A stretch of DNA of 64,000 nucleotides from the NCBI GenBank assembly GCA_950295325.1, contig OX485806.1, positions 4,962,001 to 5,026,000 on the forward strand. The letters are read 5' to 3'. This DNA is from Polytrichum commune. Taxonomy: Eukaryota; Streptophyta; Polytrichopsida; Polytrichales; Polytrichaceae. A model generated the notes under the pieces. That model did no database searches. It was not told the origin of the DNA and saw nothing but the letters and a program-made list of their open reading frames with translations. Made by a program: the position numbers and the translations under genes. Below, one piece after another: positions 58,821 to 64,000 of this stretch (the stretch's first letter is position 1; the number at the start of each line of letters is the position of its first letter).

Positions 58821-58893
58821 ATGAGCGATGAGCAGTGAGCGGTGAGCGGTGAGCAGTAACACATGAGCAATGAGCAGTAACATATGAGCAATG
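58821..58893. repeat. Simple repeat of GAGCRGT/GAGCAAT units
   Basis: About ten imperfect 7-8-base units such as TGAGCAG and TGAGCGG, with two interspersed TAACAYA blocks. Confidence 0.75.
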
Positions 58894-59135
58894 ATTCCAA
58901 ACTTAGTAAAGACACACGGGTTTAGGGTACACAACCAAAATTTTGACAAATTAATTGCATATTTTCAATTGTAAATTGCCAATATTTTAAATGAAGCACA
59001 AGTGAAAGGGCCCTATTTCCATGGATCATTTAAAACACTTTCAATTCATTGTTGATTTTTATTATAATAATCCAAACCAATACATGTCATTTATTGACAT
59101 CCTTATACATGTAGTTACAACCAACACTTGCACAA

Positions 59136-59214
59136 CTACTCACATTCCACAACACCAGCAAGTTCAAGTAGGTGCATAACCTCATTATACGTACATGTAG
59201 GTGCCATAATTGTG
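59136..59214 (-). pseudogene. C-terminal relic of a fourth transposase-like copy
   Basis: On the minus strand this encodes a close variant of the last ~25 residues of copies A and C (TYNEVMHLLELAGVVECE then TAG). Its 3' flank also resembles theirs back to about 59030 (TTTTTATTATAATAATCC against TTTTTATTATAAAAATCC). Upstream of the relic the similarity stops. It is about 550 bases from the stop of copy C, in the same orientation, so it is a truncated tandem neighbour. Confidence 0.85.
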
Positions 59215-59364
59215 AGCCATTCAAACTGCTCACGGGTTGAATTAAGGCCCAGAATCTACAAATGAAAGGAAATTAGATATTAGAAATAGTCAATATGTAG
59301 GTAACTACTAGGTTTTGAGACATCCGCCTGTGGATGCGAGTTGTGTAAGAGACTGGTATTAGGT

Positions 59365-59395
59365 CTGTATCAACCCGGGTTCGAATCCGGTTGGT
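59365..59395 (+). other. B-box-like (tRNA T-arm-like) motif, possible SINE remnant
   Basis: CCCGGGTTCGAATCCGG matches an RNA polymerase III B box (GGTTCGANTCC). No cloverleaf can be folded upstream and no matching acceptor stem is present, so it is not a tRNA gene. About 130 bases downstream is a T-rich run (ATTATTTTTTATTTTT). A short tRNA-derived element is possible. The same motif, reversed, is in the left arm near 52364. Confidence 0.3.
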
Positions 59396-59690
59396 TACAT
59401 TGACTGGTGCTATCCCAAATTGAGCTAGTGATAAAGCAGGAATAATCTATAGGCGGATACCAAGAAGACGTTACTACGCGGATGTACGTAGAATCTTCTC
59501 AATTATTTTTTATTTTTAGAAACTTGTTATTATTTATCCATGTCAATCAATCAAACCGCTCACGGTTGGGTCGTACTGAATCATTTGAAATACTTCCAGC
59601 CCATTGCTGATTTTTATTATAAAAATCCAAACCAAAACATGTCATATTTTGACATTCAAATATATGGTACTTAATAGACCATTTGCAATA

Positions 59691-62600
59691 CTACTCACAC
59701 TCTACGATACCAGCAAGTTCAAGTAGTCGCATGACCTCGTTATAGGTATATGTAGGTGCATGAATGAACTTATCACTCTCGTAATCCACCTTGCACAAAA
59801 ATCTAAACACATAATAAAGATATTTACAATACACCCATTTTCCTTTCTTTCCCAATGCATGAGAGGACATTTTCGTGAAATCCGGGCATGTGCAATGCGG
59901 GATGTCGCCAATTGTGACATGGTAGGTGATATCCGGCTTGGAGACAATGTTGATTATCACTCCAAAGCCCGGATATGGAATGGCAGTGACCCCAACCACA
60001 TAGTAACCCTCCATGAGTCCGGCGCTCTCCCATTTGTTTTTGTGATCCGCTAGCGGTGCTGTTGGATTACGACGCACTGTCTTCCCAAACCTGAATGTAG
60101 GATGGGCGTCCGGGTTTGGTGGCATAGAAAAATGCGAGCGAGGGATGGGAAGAGTTGCGATTGTTGAAAGCCTACGACGAGGGGACAATGCCTCCCTCTG
60201 CTGTAGTTGAAATCCAGCATCTTCAAGTGCCAAAACCTCCTCTCGCGATAGATTGGTACCTATCTTCACCGGCCACGTGTTGGGTACTATAGGCCAGTCC
60301 AACACATATTTCTTCTTACTGCCACTCACACAACGTTTGATGTCGTCAGGGCAAAACCAAAATTCATACTCCACATTGTTGGGAGAGCGAAATTCCTTCC
60401 TGAGCCCTTTGTATGTTGGAGCAGGTGTGCCATGTTTCCCAGTCCCGACTTTGGCATTGCACATAGTCCCTGTGATGGCCTGCAGTGCCCAACATCGTTT
60501 GGCTGAGTTGGGTGGTAATCTTGCAATGTGCCAGTTGGAAGCAAGACAATCAGTCTCTAACACGGATGTAGTATGAGCCACACCATGAATTGCAGAACTT
60601 AACGATTCCTCTATGCGTTGACGAGTTGCTCGGGTGTTCGGACGGGGAATGGAATAGTTCACTTTGTCGGGTCGATGAGAGTCACAATCAGCACCCGGTG
60701 GTAGGTTGAGTTTGCGTTTGGTGGAACCAAAGAGCTCTGACCCTTCCAATGCACAATCTCTAGTGTTGACGTCTTCTGCCCCTGGATAAGACTTCATGGC
60801 ATCGGCCAACATTTTTGGATCTCCACACCTTGCAGCCGCTTTGAGTTTCAAGGATGCCGAATCATGACCTTTACCATCAGACCCCCCTTTCAACCATGTC
60901 CGGTAATTTGCAATTTGCATGAAAGCACGGATCATGTCGTCCACTGTAGCTTCATATAAACAAGTCATCTTGTTGCCGGACTGTTGGAGCCATTTGTTGT
61001 GTACAGTCTCTGCAAGGTTGCATGTTGGCATTTCCGCACGCTCTTCTATTGTCATATCCTATGAACAACACACAAATACAAGGATAAGACAAACATAAGG
61101 TAGATTATATATCTAGGTTTGGGTCGTTCGACCCAAAATGGCTGCCACGTTTGGGTCGAACGACCCAAACTGCCTACAAGGTTTGGGTCGAACGACCTAA
61201 ACTGTTTGCGTAGTTTGGGTCGTTCGACCCAAAATGGCTGCCACGTTTGGGTCGAACGACCCAAACTGCCTGCCACATTTGGGTCGTTCGACCCAAACTG
61301 CATACAAGGTTTGGGTCGAACGACCCAAACTATTTGTTGTTTGTTGTGTACAGTCTCTGCAAGGTTGCATGTTGGCATTCCCGTACGCTCTTCTATTGTC
61401 ATATCCTATGAACAATACAGAAAGACAAAGATAAGAAAAACATAAGATATATTACATTGAATAATGAAGTTTGATATGTACTTACAAGTAGCATATGGCC
61501 ACCCCATTGTCTGTAACGAAAGTGCCAAAATCCCAACCACTCTGAAAGGCCAAGGATGCCTTCCTCGGAGGCAGCTCCAGATGACAACCACCAAGAACGA
61601 ATCACATGGTACTTGGTCTCAGCGTCGTCCATTGTTTTCGCGTCTTTGTAATCCTTGCATATTTGTTTGTGTTGAAATTGCAAGGATGGTTTGATATACT
61701 TTTGGGTCACCTTATCCAAGCTTGCGGACCAATGGAAAAGACATGTACGCTCACGTGCAACCATGGGTAGACTTGGATCACCATCCCCGTAAATCGTCCT
61801 CACCGCATTCCAATTAGCTTGAGCACTATCAGCCATAAACCCTTTGAAGTTTACGTATGGTACACCATTTTCTGCCATGACAGCATTCAAATTTTCCCAA
61901 AAAAGAATTTGTGCTGCACCATCTTCAGATTGCATGTCACAACACGCAATAATCAACACTTTACAGTATCGACTGTCGTACACATGGCAAGCTATGGTCG
62001 TCCAGTCCTTCAAACGTTTGACATGGTCAAACATAATCCATGAATTCTCCATATCCCCACCGATTTGCATCCTCTTCACAAGCTCCACACCACTACCTGG
62101 AAGGTCTACAGATATCTTAAAAACAAACACTTTGTCCTTTGACTGCCCTGGGAACCGACTACCATGGACGAATTTGAAAGCAGAGTGGTCTTTGAGCGCC
62201 ATAATACTATCCATAGTTCCCATTTCACTACGCAAAAAACGCTTTGATCCAGATACAAAGTTACGACAATTTGGAGAGGCAAGAGTGCTGAATTTATCCA
62301 TGACGATCTCTAGGGATGAACCAACCAAGTGATGGCCTTCGACATTTGCGGGAGATTTGAGAAGGTAATCGGCCAAGAATTGTTTGCTCGCCGCCATAAC
62401 TATGGCTGAATTTTTTGCTGTGGGTGTTTTCAATACTTCATTTGCAACGCATTGGTATGCCATGTCCAATGATTCACGGCATGTGCCATTGGCCACAGGG
62501 TGATCATGTACACCAAGATGAATGCAAGCCCTGGACATTCCAACGGATGTGGAGTGGATGTATATTATTCGAGCATTATACAAAGCAATGCACATAGGTG

Positions 62601-63621
62601 TGGAACGACATACCTTACACTCGACAGTGGACTTAGTAGGGGGAACAACACCCACAGCAAATGGGATAGGAGTTGAACCGGCCCATTCCGTGTTGTTCCG
62701 GAGGCCCCCATTGCGATTCATGTAATCACAGTAGTCATTATGACATTGGAGATGACCAGCACAAGTAGAGCGCCGGAAGGACAGTCCAAAGTCATTTTGG
62801 ATATTCGTGGTTTTGGTGGTGCACCAAGGATGACCGTCGCACATTTTGTCCATGCCGTCCATTGAGCGACCATACGTACTTGGAGCTTTGAGTGCCACAG
62901 GATGCAAGAGAAACAAAACATCACCATTAAAAGAAGATGGTAAGTACTTGATTTCACGAACATCTATACTGTCAAAATCAATGGATGCAAGATCGGACTT
63001 TGATCTTTTTCTTGACTTTGTCAGCTTCAAGGCATCAACCATAGTCAACCCTGTAGATGAAGGTGAAGGGTGTAGTGGAGGACGTTGAGAAGGTGAAATT
63101 TGGGGAACCACCTTCTTGTACATAAGACCGCAAGGGGATTTGGCTACATGTATAGGAAGTTGGGAAGGAGTAGAATGAACACTTCTAAATGGAAATGACG
63201 ATGTGTTTGAAAGATCAACAGATGCACAAATGTCATCTTCTGAATCTGATAGCACAAACACACTATCATCAAGGGGTTCCACCTTAACAGGTGCGATAGA
63301 GGGAATTTGAACTGTGGATGTACCGGATTCGTTTGTCAAAATGACAGTTGAAGCTTGCATCTGAGACTCAGAAAGTCCTATCACCCTAAATGAACCAGGT
63401 CCTAAGATCCACATAAAACCAACATCAGTTCTATTTTTTGGAACCAAAATCGTTTCATACACCTCTCCATCTGCAGAGTACATCTCATGCTCTAAATACA
63501 TGGTTCCTATCTGGAGGTTGAATCTCAAACTAAGTAAATCCTCTGAAACACTCACATGACCATCATCTTGGAGTGGCAAAATGAAGGGAACAAAAGATCC
63601 ATGAGCTCTAATGGTAGCCAT
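59691..63621 (-). CDS. Copy C: intact DDE-transposase-like protein with SWIM zinc finger (1167 aa)
   Basis: Exon 1 63621-61486 (712 codons), intron 61485-61059, exon 2 61058-59691 (455 residues plus stop), phase 0. Landmarks: a SUMOylation-type VKVEP near residue 112 followed by an acidic VFVLSDSEDD; Cys/His-rich region about 285-375 (CAGHLQCHNDYC ... CKVC ... CIHLGVHDHP), probably zinc-binding and DNA-contacting; then a core resembling Mutator-like DDE transposases, with candidate acidic residues in VYDSRY (~549), FMADSAQAN (~595) with CLFHW (~628), and NLAETVHNK (~730) as the third; SWIM finger CxC-x19-CxH around 1095-1125. The layout recalls MULE transposases and the FAR1/FHY3 proteins derived from them. 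I see no matching terminal inverted repeats close to the gene, so it may be a domesticated or immobile copy. Family assignment is from motifs only. Confidence 0.75.
61059..61485 (-). other. Intron of copy C with duplicated acceptor
   Basis: Same organisation as in copy A but 96 bases longer, exactly three extra palindrome units. Both acceptors are preserved. The alternative reading from the first acceptor is 116 codons from its ATG and stays open through all seven units. Confidence 0.7.
61118..61329. repeat. Palindrome array, 7 units (copy C)
   Basis: Units start near 61118, 61150, 61182, 61213, 61245, 61278 and 61310, spacing 31-33 bases. Centres on the plus strand are TT, AA, AA, TT, AA, TT, AA. 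One unit has a substitution (CGACCTAAA). Confidence 0.95.
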
Positions 63622-64000
63622 AGAAAATCAAAAGAACATATGAACAACACATCACAAAAATATGGGGTGAATGTTGGTTTTGTATAGAGTTGTGTGAGGA
63701 AATGAATGGAAATGAAAACGTGTGATACAATAATGGATGGAGATGAAAGCGTGTGATACATAGCATCTAATAATACAGAAGTGGACATAATACAATAATA
63801 GTCAGAGACTATTTACGAGCAAGATATATACACAAAATGGCGTCAAATACTAAAAGTATTGGTAGAAAACAAAAATATATATGTGTGGACTGACGCAGAT
63901 GTAGAAAGAATTAAAATTGGTTGGAAAAATAAATTATTGCTCATTATGAATAGAACAAAGTAGGTGTCAGAAAATTTTGGCGGATATAACAAAAATAAAC
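63622..64000 (-). other. Upstream region of copy C
   Basis: AT-rich, the reverse counterpart of 47830-48208, and the probable promoter of copy C. No gene seen. Confidence 0.5.

Larger units (their letters stand above)
57913..59135. other. Repeat-rich spacer between copy B and the right arm
   Basis: No gene supported. Contains a 60-bp tandem array (58113-58465), three CCCTCTCGG hairpins (58517-58790), a GAGC-type simple repeat (58821-58893), and from about 59030 a diverged copy of the 3' flank of the transposase-like gene leading to the relic at 59136. Confidence 0.7.
59354..64000 (-). repeat. Right arm of the large inverted repeat (continues beyond the window)
   Basis: Reverse copy of 47830-52399. 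It contains copy C with seven palindrome units. The last base of the window corresponds to 47830, so the true outer end is unknown. Confidence 0.93.

Noticed and set aside
59365-59400. tRNA gene suggested by GGTTCGAATCC
   Set aside because: Only a T-arm-like motif is present; no acceptor stem partner, anticodon arm or D arm can be read upstream.
61118-61329. CRISPR-like array (regular 20-base repeats, 12-base spacers)
   Set aside because: Spacers are too short and similar to one another, units alternate in orientation, the host is a eukaryote, and the array is inside a gene.

Overview
The window is nuclear DNA of a eukaryote, most likely a streptophyte plant. Evidence: Ty3/gypsy chromoviruses with a C-terminal chromodomain and an initiator-tRNA-Met primer site (TGGTATCAGAGC), GT-AG introns, TATA boxes, AATAAA signals and two telo-box motifs (AAACCCTA). 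I cannot name the species. Nothing looks bacterial; there is no rRNA, complete tRNA or CRISPR array.

Positions 1-47045 are one block of nested LTR retrotransposons of a single family: 13 LTRs (about 920-1000 bp, TGTCGC...GCGACA) on both strands. G1 (919-7097, minus) keeps an uninterrupted 1546-residue gag-pol but has lost its 3' LTR and polypurine tract. Every other copy has a dead gag-pol. By LTR position, collinear internal sequence and target-site duplications I read: N1 (7712-29151, minus), interrupted by N2 (8792-22991, minus), which is interrupted by N3 (13481-20671, plus; TSD ATAGG). N4 (plus; from 29152 to its 3' LTR at 46048-47045) is interrupted by N5 (30474-42302, minus; TSD GCCAA/ACCAA), which holds an unpaired LTR (36563-37537) and a solo LTR (38762-39728; TSD ACATC). 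The dead copies share two expansions not seen in G1: a 56-bp minisatellite in the gag-protease linker and a roughly 228-bp tandem repeat at the start of RNase H. They look like a non-autonomous subfamily spread by enzymes supplied in trans, with G1 a candidate helper.

Positions 47046-64000 differ: AT-richer DNA dominated by a large inverted repeat. The arms (47830-52399 and 59354-64000, the latter running off the window) are nearly identical and each carries one copy, in convergent orientation, of a two-exon gene for a DDE-transposase-like protein with a C-terminal SWIM zinc finger (1167 residues in the intact right copy C; copy A on the left has a one-base deletion near its start). Between the arms lie a diverged third copy (B, 53653-57314, minus) broken by two frameshifts and a nonsense codon, a C-terminal relic of a fourth copy (59136-59214), a small TATA-driven gene for a charged protein (52939-53481), a weaker 132-codon reading frame and several tandem repeats.

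The most unusual feature is in copies A and C: the intron acceptor and the first codons of exon 2 are duplicated, and between the two acceptors sits an array of a palindrome (TTTGGGTCG, two bases, CGACCCAAA), four units in A and seven in C. Its reading frame stays open, so acceptor choice could switch between a full-length protein and one lacking part of the catalytic region and the SWIM finger. All three copies also keep a SUMOylation-type site followed by an acidic SUMO-interaction-like motif.
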